This document shows positions 30,386 to 38,816 of a DNA stretch of 64,000 nucleotides, in pieces. Under the pieces are notes generated by a model. That model saw only the letters and a program-made list of their open reading frames with translations, ran no database searches and had not been told where the DNA came from. The stretch lies in assembly GCA_947488935.1 (NCBI GenBank), contig CANLBN010000002.1, positions 434,001 to 498,000 of the forward strand. The letters are read 5' to 3'. A program made the translations under genes and the position numbers. Origin of the DNA: an uncultured Pseudomonadales bacterium. GTDB lineage: Bacteria > Pseudomonadota > Gammaproteobacteria > Pseudomonadales > Cellvibrionaceae. The first letter of the stretch is position 1; every line of letters begins with the position of its first letter.

Positions 30386-30788
30386 AGCTCACTCATATGA
30401 TAATTATTTAGGGAAGCTACAGATGTGTATCTCGTCTTAAAATATATCGACGGTGTATTAAAAATCAGCTATGAGGCATGGTTGGTTTTTTATGCGCGAG
30501 TTTTAACGTTCTACTAGCTAAAATAATCAAAAATATAATGCGAGTAAAGTCCTAGATATACGGCCAAATACATAAGTTTATGAAAGATAAGGTTTTTTAA
30601 TTTTAGCGCAACCCGAAATATACGGCCTATAGCCGCATATTAATTGAATAAAATAAAGCAAGTCTTGTTAAGTTCTTGAAGTTACAGTAAATTCTAAGGA
30701 TAACTGCCGTAATTAATAAAAATATGCGGTCAATGGGATATGCGGCCTTAGGCCGTAGATTAAGCTGTTATGTGTGTGAGTTAAGCAA
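30386..30788. repeat. Intergenic region with ATATRCGGCC palindromic repeats
   Basis: This 403-base AT-rich gap has no credible gene. Short related words recur in it: atatacggcc (near 30554 and 30618), atatgcggtc (near 30722) and atatgcggcc (near 30739). Two of them form hairpins: AATATACGGC/GCCGCATATT near 30616-30642 and ATATGCGGCC/GGCCGTAGAT near 30738-30760. A TAAC at 30701-30704 and GTTA at 30767-30770 could be the ends of a degraded integron attC just before the next gene, but the fold is irregular. Confidence 0.45.
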
Positions 30789-31079
30789 ATGAATCCAATC
30801 CTTTTTCTCGTGCTATTAACTTTAGGGGCTATCGGTTCGATTGCATATCCCATAGTTGTAGCTACAAAAGGATATGGATTTCAAAAGCAAATAAAACAAA
30901 TAGGCGCATTTATTCTAATCACGGCACTCATCGTTGGAACAGTAACAGGGTCATTTTATTCTCATGGATTTAATATCCCTTGGTGGGGATTCAGCATAAT
31001 TTATGCGGCAGCCTGTTTCGCAATGTACAGTTTGGGGAAATTTGTTGTTTGGGCTCATTGCAAACTGCAAAACACATAA
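30789..31079 (+). CDS. Hypothetical small membrane protein (cassette gene)
   Basis: Unrecognised 96-residue protein with three hydrophobic segments (about 3-25, 37-56 and 64-85), most likely an inner-membrane protein. Its TAA stop (31077-31079) forms the first bases of the attC site that follows, the usual arrangement for an integron gene cassette. This is the main reason to treat the gene as mobile. No function can be assigned; many cassette genes encode such small membrane proteins. Confidence 0.6.
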   Translation: MNPILFLVLLTLGAIGSIAYPIVVATKGYGFQKQIKQIGAFILITALIVGTVTGSFYSHGFNIPWWGFSIIYAAACFAMYSLGKFVVWAHCKLQNT

Positions 31080-31145
31080 CAAGGGCATGCAGTCGGATCA
31101 AAATGCCCGCTGCGCGCTCATTTTGACCGCTGATGCCAAGCGTTA
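31077..31145 (+). mobile_element. Integron attC recombination site
   Basis: A 69-base imperfect palindrome from TAAC (31077-31080) to GTTA (31142-31145). Outer arms pair as TAAC...GGCAT-G-CAG with CTG-ATGCC...GTTA. Inner arms pair as CGG-A-TCAAAATG with CATTTTGACCG. Each arm pair leaves one unpaired base on the same side, which is how attC sites mark the strand that recombines. The terminal loop is CCCGCTGCGCGCT. The 3' core GTTAACT departs at one position from GTTRRRY. No integrase is visible. Confidence 0.75.
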
Positions 31146-31161
31146 ACTGTCTAAGGTAGCT

Positions 31162-31599
31162 ATGCAAAGTAATGTAACTCAGTTTTGTAATGCTCTAGAT
31201 AATTTAGACCCAGAAGAGTCTGATGGGTTAATTGCAGACCTTTATGACTTGGTGGATTTATTAGAGAATGAAAATGAAATAAGCCTTATTTATGAATCCG
31301 TTTTTCGGTTTATTGAAAAGTATCCAGATGCAGATATTGGCAATCCAGGACCATTAGTACATTTCTTAGAGGCTCACTATCCTGACTACGTTCCAACGCT
31401 AGTTGCATCGGTAGAACAAAAGCCAACATATAATTCTGTTGTTATGTTACATCGAATAATGAATTCCAAATTATCAAAAGAAGATTATTTAAGGTACTTA
31501 GCTCTTCTTAAGGCTGCGGCTGATAGCAACACCGCAGATGAAATAACTAAAGACAATGCACAAGAACTTTATGAGTTCCAAATTGAAAAAAACAGTTAA
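31162..31599 (+). CDS. Hypothetical helical protein (cassette gene)
   Basis: A 145-residue acidic protein, predicted all-helical, with no signal or membrane segment. It starts 16 bases after the attC 3' end, as a cassette gene would. The stretch GNPGPLVHFLEAHYPDY followed by KPTYNSVVMLHRIMNS reminds me of small helical proteins often found as immunity or orphan proteins beside toxins, but I could not confirm any family. Its stop again lies in a TAAC (31597-31600), possibly the start of a second, degraded attC reaching a GTTA at 31688-31691. Confidence 0.6.
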   Translation: MQSNVTQFCNALDNLDPEESDGLIADLYDLVDLLENENEISLIYESVFRFIEKYPDADIGNPGPLVHFLEAHYPDYVPTLVASVEQKPTYNSVVMLHRIMNSKLSKEDYLRYLALLKAAADSNTADEITKDNAQELYEFQIEKNS

Positions 31600-31688
31600 C
31601 TTCGCTCCTATCGTCGCTGGACAGCCTACGCGTTGCTTCGTCTGCCCACAGCTGTGTAAATAAGGAACACTGGTGAAATCGAAGATAG

Positions 31689-32612
31689 TTAATTAAAGGT
31701 TCTCATTAACCATTCTTTGACATTGGAGGCGTCAATCTTTTGTTGAAAGTTGAATGTTGACGTCTGTTCCCAAGCAACACCATTTGGCCTTGCAAAAGCG
31801 AGTCTATACCTCGCAGCTACGTTATTTTCATCTTGCTCTATTGCCATCTCTAAATTCTTTACACTCAGCAGCTCTCTTTCGAAAGGAGTTCCTACAACAC
31901 TTTCTGTTATGTTGGCTAGCTCTTCATAAGAGAGAGTGTCGCCTGCAACGAAAACTATCTCATTTTTTATTTTGGGTGTAAAAAACACAATGTCAGCGGT
32001 TAATCGACCAATGTCTTCTGGTGTTGTAACTGTAATTTTATAATTCCAGTTGCCCAGTGCATGAACTTTCTTTTTCTCAAGGTCGACGATTCCAAAATTA
32101 GATGAAAATAAGTAACTGGTAAATATTCCCGTGGATACTATTATCCAATTGGTTACGTCTTGAGAACGCAATAATTGCCGAACATCATATTGTTCATCCC
32201 ATACAGGCTGACCACTTCCTTTTCCAATAGCATCATAGTCAACACCAAACTGCCAAGGTACATAAAGATGAATTTTAGCGGCCAGCACAGCCTTACTAAT
32301 TTTAATCTGCGTACCTTCACCACCCACGAAACCACTACAATTAATAATAGTTTGAAAGTTTGAAAAAATTTTACTGAGTTTCTCTATAGAGTCTTTTTTT
32401 AAATCACCAGTCACAACACCTATGTTATTAATTTTGAATTCTCTAAGGCGCTGAGTTTTTTCCTTATCCAATGTTTGTACAGATTTTTCTCGAAGTAAAA
32501 CATTGAGAGAGCCTTGATTTTTTTTTAATTTCGCAATAAATGCGTTTATCATTGCCATCCCAAGCTCACCTGCACCTATTATAAGAATACTACCTCTGTT
32601 TGAAATATTCAT
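31689..32612 (-). CDS. NmrA-like NAD(P)-binding reductase
   Basis: Atypical short-chain-dehydrogenase relative of the NmrA/isoflavone-reductase group, 307 residues. The N-terminal Rossmann glycine motif is IIGAGELGMA (11-20), followed by VLLREKS and VVTGDLKK. VPWQFGVDYDA near 138-148 and TPEDIGRLTADIVF near 197-210 are also family-typical. It may reduce an aromatic or carbonyl compound, or act as a redox sensor. It is divergent from an HxlR-type regulator 92 bases away, a common regulator-target arrangement. Confidence 0.78.
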   Translation of the reverse strand: MNISNRGSILIIGAGELGMAMINAFIAKLKKNQGSLNVLLREKSVQTLDKEKTQRLREFKINNIGVVTGDLKKDSIEKLSKIFSNFQTIINCSGFVGGEGTQIKISKAVLAAKIHLYVPWQFGVDYDAIGKGSGQPVWDEQYDVRQLLRSQDVTNWIIVSTGIFTSYLFSSNFGIVDLEKKKVHALGNWNYKITVTTPEDIGRLTADIVFFTPKIKNEIVFVAGDTLSYEELANITESVVGTPFERELLSVKNLEMAIEQDENNVAARYRLAFARPNGVAWEQTSTFNFQQKIDASNVKEWLMRTFN

Positions 32613-32704
32613 TTAATTGTCCTGTCTAAAATTTTGGGTGAATGATAATATTCCTGTCGCCATCAGCTTTCAATTAGGCACAAAAGTGATACTGGTCAAC
32701 TACT

Positions 32705-33100
32705 ATGAAAAATGAAGACATACTTAAGCAATCGGATGTTATCTGTAAAGCTTTGAGTAGTGATGAAGATAATCTAAAACGAGACATACTGAGCCATACG
32801 GGAAATCGATGGGCGATGTCGGCACTTCATGTTTTGGCTGTAAATGGGGTGTTAAGACATGCAGAGCTTGCTAGATTGCTTGCTGGAGTTACACAACGCA
32901 TGCTGACTCGTACGTTAAGACAGCTTGAGCGTGATGGTTTAGTGGGTCGATTTGACTATCAAGAAAAATCGCCAAGAGTTGAGTATGCAATAACTTCCTT
33001 GGGAACCGAGTTTTTGATTGAAACATTTCCTCTATGGAATTGGGTAATCAATAACTCTGATGCATTTAGAATCGCAAGAGAACGTTACGACAATAGATAA
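32705..33100 (+). CDS. HxlR-family transcriptional regulator
   Basis: DNA-binding winged-helix regulator of 131 residues. HxlR marks are the TGNRWAMSALHVLAVNG opening helix, RHAELARLLAGVTQRMLTRTLRQLERDGLV for the recognition helix and the YAITSLGTEFL wing end. The family often senses electrophiles or redox state and controls a neighbouring reductase. Here the divergent NmrA-like gene is the natural target. It lacks the usual early cysteine of redox-sensing members except for a Cys near residue 12 (VICKAL). Confidence 0.82.
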   Translation: MKNEDILKQSDVICKALSSDEDNLKRDILSHTGNRWAMSALHVLAVNGVLRHAELARLLAGVTQRMLTRTLRQLERDGLVGRFDYQEKSPRVEYAITSLGTEFLIETFPLWNWVINNSDAFRIARERYDNR

Positions 33101-33480
33101 GTCACGACTCAGCGATTTCAATTAGAAAATTCACATTTTGGCACCAATATGTTTTTCAGGAAGAATAAAGCAGCTAACAATTTGCTCCAGAGGAAAAGTT
33201 ACTGTTCACGAATTTTGCAAAAATGCGCAAAGTTTGCGCCCAACAATTTTCCGTTGAGCAGTGCGCTATACTTTTAAGGTGAAAATATTATACCGCGATT
33301 TAAGATGAAGAAGGCAGTCCTGCTACTTCCAATAGTTATTCTATGAGGGGGTCTTCTCACTTTGTATTTTTATTGTTCTTTTTTTATTATTTGGTGGTGA
33401 TATTTATTGGTTGACCTGGGTAAATACTTTTGTCTTTTGTATCTGAGGTGGTTTTGGATGCGTTGTTTACATAGTAATCC
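33101..33480. other. Intergenic region, 380 bases, with two tiny hydrophobic ORFs
   Basis: No full gene is visible. Two overlapping reading frames joined by ATGA encode 13 residues (33305-33346, MKKAVLLLPIVIL) and 23 residues (33343-33414, hydrophobic). They may be the relic of a small lipoprotein or membrane gene. A third frame continues the hydrophobic stretch to a stop near 33446. No ribosome-binding site is convincing. Confidence 0.4.
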
Positions 33481-33840
33481 TTAAAATTTAGTCATAAACA
33501 TGGACAAATTTAGTTCTTCACTATCACCTAACCAATAGGCGTAATCAGTGTGATCTTTGAGATTGTTATCGGTGAGTCCGTGAATAAATATGGTCAGTCC
33601 ATCGCGGTGTAGATCGAGCCAAGGAATAAATTCAGAAAAATGTTCTTTTGCAAAGCTAATCTGACAACTCCATTTTGGGTGAGGGCCAACAGGTCGCTGA
33701 ATGATTGCACCAACGTGTAACCCAAACTTTTTTCCAATCGTTTGACTCAGTTGAATAGCAAAGTCTAAGGTTTCTTTTTCAAAATAAAGATGTGCGTGAT
33801 AAAAGTCATGGATATTTTTGGGTCTGGATATACTTTTCAT
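33481..33840 (-). CDS. DOPA 4,5-dioxygenase family protein
   Basis: A 119-residue protein of the family named after fungal and plant-type DOPA extradiol dioxygenases. Marks are FYHAHLYFE at the start, VGPHPKWSCQISF in the middle and FIHGLTDNNLKDHTDYAYWLG near the end. The histidines of HAHLYF, GPHP and FIHG could bind iron. Bacterial members mostly have unknown substrates. It is the last gene of a minus-strand group with an SDR, a membrane protein and a YceI protein, 94 bases after the SDR stop. Confidence 0.78.
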   Translation of the reverse strand: MKSISRPKNIHDFYHAHLYFEKETLDFAIQLSQTIGKKFGLHVGAIIQRPVGPHPKWSCQISFAKEHFSEFIPWLDLHRDGLTIFIHGLTDNNLKDHTDYAYWLGDSEELNLSMFMTKF

Positions 33841-33933
33841 TTATTAATTTCGTATTTATCTCAATTGGTAGTGACAAGTGCTTTACTTAGAGAGAACACA
33901 TGTCACTACTAATTGCTATTAGAATAATGTCAT

Positions 33934-34725
33934 TTAGATGATACTTTTTACTACACCGCCGTCGGCTCTTAGTGCGGCGCCTGTGGTGGCAGATGCCAGA
34001 GGGCTGGCAATATAAGCCACCATAGATGCAACTTCGCTAGGCTCAGCAAAACGTTTTATTAGTGAGCTAGGGCGCATGTCCCTGATAAATCCTTTTTCGA
34101 CGTCTTCCACGCTGATGCCTTGTTCCTTTGCTATACCCTCCACAAGATCCACCACGCCGCGCGATCGAGTGGGGCCGGGCAAGACACTGTTTACTGTGAT
34201 GCCTGTTCCAGCCACTGATTCGGCAAGCCCTCTGGAGACAGCTAATTGTGCTGTTTTAGTCATGCCGTAGTGAATCATTTCGGTGGGTATATGTACGGCA
34301 CTTTCACTTGAGATAAAGATGATTCGGCCCCAATCTTGTACTTTCATGTTCGGTAAATATAAACGGCTCAATCGTACTGCACCTAATACGTTGACTTCAA
34401 AAAAGTGCCGCCAATCATCGTCAGTGATATTTTCGAACTCAACCATTTCAAATATTCCCAAGTTGTTGATAAGAATTTCTACATTGGGATACTGTCGAGC
34501 TAACGCATCAGCCGCCTCGGCGGTACTTAAGTCGCCAGCAAAACCTACAATCTCGCCTGCAACCTTTGGCTGAAGTTTTGCGATAGCCTGGTCAACGGCT
34601 TCTTGAGTACGACCATTAATAATGACTTTAGCGCCCTCAGCCCCAAGTGCCTCGGCAATAGCATAACCAATACCAGCAGTACTGCCAGTGACAAGTGACA
34701 ACTTGTTCTCTAATTGTAAATTCAT
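33934..34725 (-). CDS. Short-chain dehydrogenase/reductase
   Basis: Classical SDR of about 263 residues. The cofactor motif TGSTAGIG lies near the N-terminus, NNLG near residue 88, and the catalytic residues are Ser in FISSESA, with Tyr153 and Lys157 in HYGMTK. ADGGVVKSII closes the protein. An arginine after the second strand (NGRTQ) favours NADPH. The start at 34725 is preferred over the ATG at 34731 because an AGAGA lies six bases upstream of the former and abuts the latter. It belongs to the minus-strand group facing the LysR gene at 36481. Confidence 0.85.
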   Translation of the reverse strand: MNLQLENKLSLVTGSTAGIGYAIAEALGAEGAKVIINGRTQEAVDQAIAKLQPKVAGEIVGFAGDLSTAEAADALARQYPNVEILINNLGIFEMVEFENITDDDWRHFFEVNVLGAVRLSRLYLPNMKVQDWGRIIFISSESAVHIPTEMIHYGMTKTAQLAVSRGLAESVAGTGITVNSVLPGPTRSRGVVDLVEGIAKEQGISVEDVEKGFIRDMRPSSLIKRFAEPSEVASMVAYIASPLASATTGAALRADGGVVKSII

Positions 34726-34790
34726 TTTCATTCTCTTTATTTAATTACGTTTGTTATTTGATTCGTGGGCACTAAGCAATGAGACAGGCT

Positions 34791-35690
34791 TTAGTAATAT
34801 CCATTATTTGACTGACTCAAAACTTCAATAAAAAATGTATAGCCAACAGCAGCCCCCAAGCAGATTAATAGGATTAATTGTCCCCAACGCTCTTGGTTTA
34901 AACTTAGATGATGTTTAAGACTGAGATAGCTCGATAAGCCAATACTAATCAGTAGAAGTAGGGCATTAATAAAGTCTACTTCCACATAAATTCTCGACAG
35001 TAGGAGAACAAGTAAGATTAGCCCGTATGACATAGGCAAGCCGTTAGTCGCTATTTGTGCTTTCACACTGCCTAAAAATTTAGCGTATAAAACAACTGCC
35101 AGATAAGTAGACGACAAGGCAATTGACAATGTGCCTATCAATAAACTGCCTGTCATAATGACAATCAACCCTAGGGCGCCAGTCACTACCCATAAGTAAA
35201 TATTTTCGAGCATTCCTGCTCCTGCTCGTTGATTTTTACTTACTTTCTCGTTGGCCAATTTACCAATGCCATAGGCTCCAATTAAGCCAAAGAATAGGTT
35301 TTCTAGCCAAATAAACCAATGGCTTGAAAGCGAAGCGCTGTAACTGATTGCAGGCCAGACGATGACTAGACAAGCAATCAAAAAAATAGTGATTTGATAC
35401 GCCGCCAAAATATTAAGCTTACTGAACAGGGGTATTCTTATCGCGCTTAAGACAGTCCTTAAGATAGCGCTTAGACTTGCGAAAAAAACATATATCCACA
35501 GCCAATCTAAGGCCTGCTTTGGGGGGAAGCTCGGTAACTGAGTAATCCACACATAAAGAGGTAACCACGCGATAATAGCAATCAAGCTCAGTGAGACTGG
35601 TTGATTGAACGAGCGCTGTAAAATGTATGACAATCCTGCCGCGACAAACATAGGAATAATGAGTGTGGTGAACAAAAGTGACAATATCAT
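34791..35690 (-). CDS. Hypothetical polytopic membrane protein
   Basis: A 299-residue protein made almost wholly of hydrophobic segments, about nine or ten. A cytoplasmic loop with basic residues (ANEKVSKNQRAGAG) lies near the middle, and a short polar tail SQSNNGYY ends it. I do not recognise the family. Its position between a YceI-type lipid-binding protein and an SDR may point to a lipid or quinone-related role, but this is only context. The start ATG lies 24 bases from the yceI stop, suggesting co-transcription. Confidence 0.6.
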   Translation of the reverse strand: MILSLLFTTLIIPMFVAAGLSYILQRSFNQPVSLSLIAIIAWLPLYVWITQLPSFPPKQALDWLWIYVFFASLSAILRTVLSAIRIPLFSKLNILAAYQITIFLIACLVIVWPAISYSASLSSHWFIWLENLFFGLIGAYGIGKLANEKVSKNQRAGAGMLENIYLWVVTGALGLIVIMTGSLLIGTLSIALSSTYLAVVLYAKFLGSVKAQIATNGLPMSYGLILLVLLLSRIYVEVDFINALLLLISIGLSSYLSLKHHLSLNQERWGQLILLICLGAAVGYTFFIEVLSQSNNGYY

Positions 35691-35714
35691 AGTGGCTACC
35701 TCCGCTTGCTGGGC

Positions 35715-36299
35715 TTACTGCTTAACCGCTTCCACGTTGATAGTGACTTGAATATCATCACCTAGGCCGCCTTGCATAAAATTCATGCCATAGTCACTGC
35801 GTTTAATGGCAGCTGTGGCGCTATATCCTGCACGATAGAGACCCCAGGGATCATTGCCTTCCTTGCCTTTTTCGATATTTAGAACAATAGGTTTAGATAC
35901 ACCTAATAATGTTAGATTGCCTTCAATCACCGCCTTCCCACCGACGGTTTTAATGTCGAGTGGGCTGGAAAAGGTGATAGTCGGAAATTGCTTAGCATTA
36001 AAGAAATCGGGGCCACGCAGATGGTCATCACGTTTATCGTGATTGGTGTCAATGCTCGCGCTTTGAATAGTGACATTAAGTGAAGAAGGCTTGTCGGTAG
36101 CAACAGTAAAGTTACCGTTTATATCGTTGAAACGCCCGACAACTTTAGTGAACCCAAGATGATCTACCTCAAAGGTGACACCGGAGTGAGCTTGATCAAT
36201 TGCATATTCTCCTGGGCTCGTCAGCTCAGACGATAATGCATTGTGAGAGACACTTGTGGCCAGTGCTCCTGCTGTTAAAAGTATTGATAAAAACTTCAT
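35715..36299 (-). CDS. YceI family periplasmic protein
   Basis: Periplasmic lipocalin-like barrel protein of the YceI family, whose members bind isoprenoid quinone-like lipids. The 194 residues start with a Sec signal peptide (about 1-23, ending HNALS). The domain shows YAIDQAHSGVTFEVDHLGF, VGRFNDINGNF, HLRGPDFFNAKQFPTITF and RSDYGMNFM, all characteristic. It is the first gene of the minus-strand group and diverges from a LysR regulator 181 bases away, which may control it. Confidence 0.88.
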   Translation of the reverse strand: MKFLSILLTAGALATSVSHNALSSELTSPGEYAIDQAHSGVTFEVDHLGFTKVVGRFNDINGNFTVATDKPSSLNVTIQSASIDTNHDKRDDHLRGPDFFNAKQFPTITFSSPLDIKTVGGKAVIEGNLTLLGVSKPIVLNIEKGKEGNDPWGLYRAGYSATAAIKRSDYGMNFMQGGLGDDIQVTINVEAVKQ

Positions 36300-36480
36300 A
36301 ATATTCTCCTATAGATTCTTTGATTAATGGCAGAGTGAATGACTTTGACTTATTTAATAATCGAAGTAGATTAAGCTTATATAATGTCTATAATTGGAAC
36401 AATCAATGTATTAAGCAAAATACTGTTACAATATATGAAACAATTAAACTGATATAGAAGAACGAGGCTGAGATAAAGCA

Positions 36481-37380
36481 GTGGATAAATTGCTCTGCAA
36501 ACAAATATTCTGTCAGGTCGTCAAAGAAGGAAGCTTTACAGCGGCGGCCAGAAAATTGAATTCCTCTAAAGTGATGGTTAGCCGTGCAGTGTCGCAGCTC
36601 GAAGAAGATCTGGCCGTTCGGTTATTATATAGAACAACACGAAAGATGAATCCGACAGAGGAGGGGATGGCTTATTTTGAACGTTGTCAAATACTGTTGG
36701 AAGATTTTGAAAACCTAGATACTGCCGTACGAGAAAAACATCAAACAGCTAAGGGGCGGCTTAGGGTGTCTATCCCATCTGACTCATTCTCTATGAACAA
36801 TTTAGTGTCACCGATTTTCACTTTTATGCATGCTTATCCTGAGGTTGAATTTGATATTCATATGGGAGATCGCTACGTTGACTTAGTAGATGATGGTTTC
36901 GATGTCGTGATTCGGATTGGTAATCTTGGGGACTCCAGCCATATCGCGAGAAAACTCGATGACATGTATCTACTCGTTTGCGCTACCCCCGAATATTTGG
37001 CTAGCCATACGCCGATAAATGAGCCGAATGATCTTTATCAGCATGAGCTATTGGTTGATACAATCTATCGTTCTGGGCGTGCTTGGAACTTTACTAAAGG
37101 CAATGATTCGATATCAGTAAAGACCTATAGCCGCTTTAAAATTAATAGCCCGTCGGTCATTGCTGAAGCGGTGCTTAAAGGCTTAGGGGTTGGTATGTGC
37201 CCGTCTTTTGCTGTTCAGGATCAATTAGAAAGGGGGCAGCTCGTTTCTGTTTTACAAGAATGGGAGATGATGAGCGGAGGGATTTATGCCGTCTATTCTC
37301 ACCGTCGTCATCTATCGGCCAAAGTGAATATATTTGTGGAGTTTCTTATCCAACACTTTAGATCGAAAAGACATTGTTGA
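36481..37380 (+). CDS. LysR-family transcriptional regulator
   Basis: A 299-residue LysR-type regulator. The N-terminal winged helix-turn-helix has FCQVVKEGSFTAAARKLNSS and VSRAVSQLEEDLAVRLLYRTTRK. The substrate domain starts around residue 90 (GRLRVSIPSDSF). The RTTRKMNPTEEG turn is typical of the AaeR/DsdC-like "RTTR" group. The start is a GTG. It diverges from the YceI-membrane protein-SDR-dioxygenase group, so these genes are the probable targets. The inducer is unknown. Confidence 0.88.
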   Translation: MDKLLCKQIFCQVVKEGSFTAAARKLNSSKVMVSRAVSQLEEDLAVRLLYRTTRKMNPTEEGMAYFERCQILLEDFENLDTAVREKHQTAKGRLRVSIPSDSFSMNNLVSPIFTFMHAYPEVEFDIHMGDRYVDLVDDGFDVVIRIGNLGDSSHIARKLDDMYLLVCATPEYLASHTPINEPNDLYQHELLVDTIYRSGRAWNFTKGNDSISVKTYSRFKINSPSVIAEAVLKGLGVGMCPSFAVQDQLERGQLVSVLQEWEMMSGGIYAVYSHRRHLSAKVNIFVEFLIQHFRSKRHC

Positions 37381-37631
37381 CAGAAATAATAGGCCGTGCA
37401 CTATAAAAGAAAACTCCAAAGTCCCTACAGGCCTTTAGTTTTTTTTAAAACGTGAAATTATTAAAATAGCGGTTATCTAGCAAAAAAGATATGGTTTGAG
37501 CTCCATGATAAAATATTTAAAATTCTAACGGAAAATGTCATCTTTTTACGCAAAAACTCGTGCTGGAAAAAAGCAGGATTGAGTTGAACCTACACAGTTC
37601 AACGAAATAGTCATTACTTTTAAGATTATTA

Positions 37632-38807
37632 CTACTTACTCAAATAGGCCATCGCTTCTTCCATGCCTTTAAGCGACAAGGGGTACATTCTATCGTCGAT
37701 CAATTTTTTAATAATCTGTGTAGAGTGGGTGTATTGCCAGTGTTGTGGTGGCGTTGGGTTTAGCCATACTGTTTTTTCGTAGGTATCGGTAAAGCGCTTT
37801 AGCCAAGTGCTACCTGGCTCGTGGTTGACAAAATCAATGCTGCCGCCAGCGTGTGTGACTTCGTAGGGAGCCATGGCAGCATCGCCAACAAAGATGACTT
37901 TATAGTCGCTACCATATTTACGTAGCACATCGAGAGTTGACGTAACTTCGTCGTAGCGTAGTTGGTTATTTTGCCATAGACCATCGTAGATAAAGTTATG
38001 AAAGTAATAGTATTCCATATGCTTAAATTCAATTCGCGCAGCGCTAAACAGTTCTTCGCAGGTTTTTACGTAAGGGTCCATCGAGCCGCCAACATCGAAC
38101 AGTAGTAATACTTTGACTGCGTTATGGCGTTCGGGCACCATTTTAATGTCTAGCAAGCCGGCATTCCGTGCGGTGGACCGAATAGTATCGTCCAAATCAA
38201 GCTCTTCTTCTGCTCCACTGCGGGCGAATTTTCTTAATCGGCGCAGCGCCATTTTAATGTTGCGTGTACCGAGCTCAACGCTGTCGTCTAAATCTTTAAA
38301 TTCACGCCTCTCCCAAACTTTGGCTGCGCTTTTGTGGCGGCTTTCGCCACCAATACGAATACCTTCTGGGTTATAACCGCTGTTACCAAAAGGCGAGGTG
38401 CCACCAGTGCCAATCCATTTATTACCACCACGGTGCTCTTCTTTTTGCTCTTCTAAGCGCTTTTTAAAGGTCTCTATTAGTTCTTCCAAACCACCTAGGC
38501 TTTCTATTTTGGCCTTTTCTTCGTCGCTTAGTGTTTTTAAAAATTCACTGCGCAGCCAGTCCTCTGGAATGAGGGCATCGATAAAGTCTTCGAGTTTTTC
38601 TAGTTCTGAAAAGTGTGTTTTAAAGGCACGATCAAATTTGTCGAAATTTTTCTCGTCTTTAACCATACACGTACGTGCCAAGTAATAAAATTGCTCCATA
38701 TCGGCAAACACAATATTGTGCTCAAGCGCCTTAATTAAATCCGATAGTTCGGCAATCGTGACGGGCAGTTTTTGTCTGCGTAGGCTGTCAAAAAAATTAA
38801 GTAACAT
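37632..38807 (-). CDS. VWA domain-containing CoxE-like protein
   Basis: A 391-residue cytoplasmic protein with a C-terminal von Willebrand factor A domain of the CoxE type. The metal-ion site DVGGSMDPY lies near 240 and FVGDAAMAPYE near 305. The N-terminal half is charged and helical, with a glycine-rich stretch around 130-160. It starts nine bases after a MoxR-type AAA ATPase gene. Such MoxR/VWA pairs act as chaperones that insert metals or assemble complexes in known systems. The client here is not visible. Confidence 0.85.
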   Translation of the reverse strand: MLLNFFDSLRRQKLPVTIAELSDLIKALEHNIVFADMEQFYYLARTCMVKDEKNFDKFDRAFKTHFSELEKLEDFIDALIPEDWLRSEFLKTLSDEEKAKIESLGGLEELIETFKKRLEEQKEEHRGGNKWIGTGGTSPFGNSGYNPEGIRIGGESRHKSAAKVWERREFKDLDDSVELGTRNIKMALRRLRKFARSGAEEELDLDDTIRSTARNAGLLDIKMVPERHNAVKVLLLFDVGGSMDPYVKTCEELFSAARIEFKHMEYYYFHNFIYDGLWQNNQLRYDEVTSTLDVLRKYGSDYKVIFVGDAAMAPYEVTHAGGSIDFVNHEPGSTWLKRFTDTYEKTVWLNPTPPQHWQYTHSTQIIKKLIDDRMYPLSLKGMEEAMAYLSK

Positions 38808-38816
38808 AACAGGCTA

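Noticed and set aside
29968..30396. Antisense ORF of 142 codons over prpF
   Set aside because: Shadow of prpF; the sense frame carries clear family motifs.
37583..37603. Inverted repeat GTTGAAC/GTTCAAC as a tRNA arm or terminator
   Set aside because: No acceptor, anticodon or other tRNA arms flank it and there is no T-tract; kept only as an unexplained 7-bp dyad.
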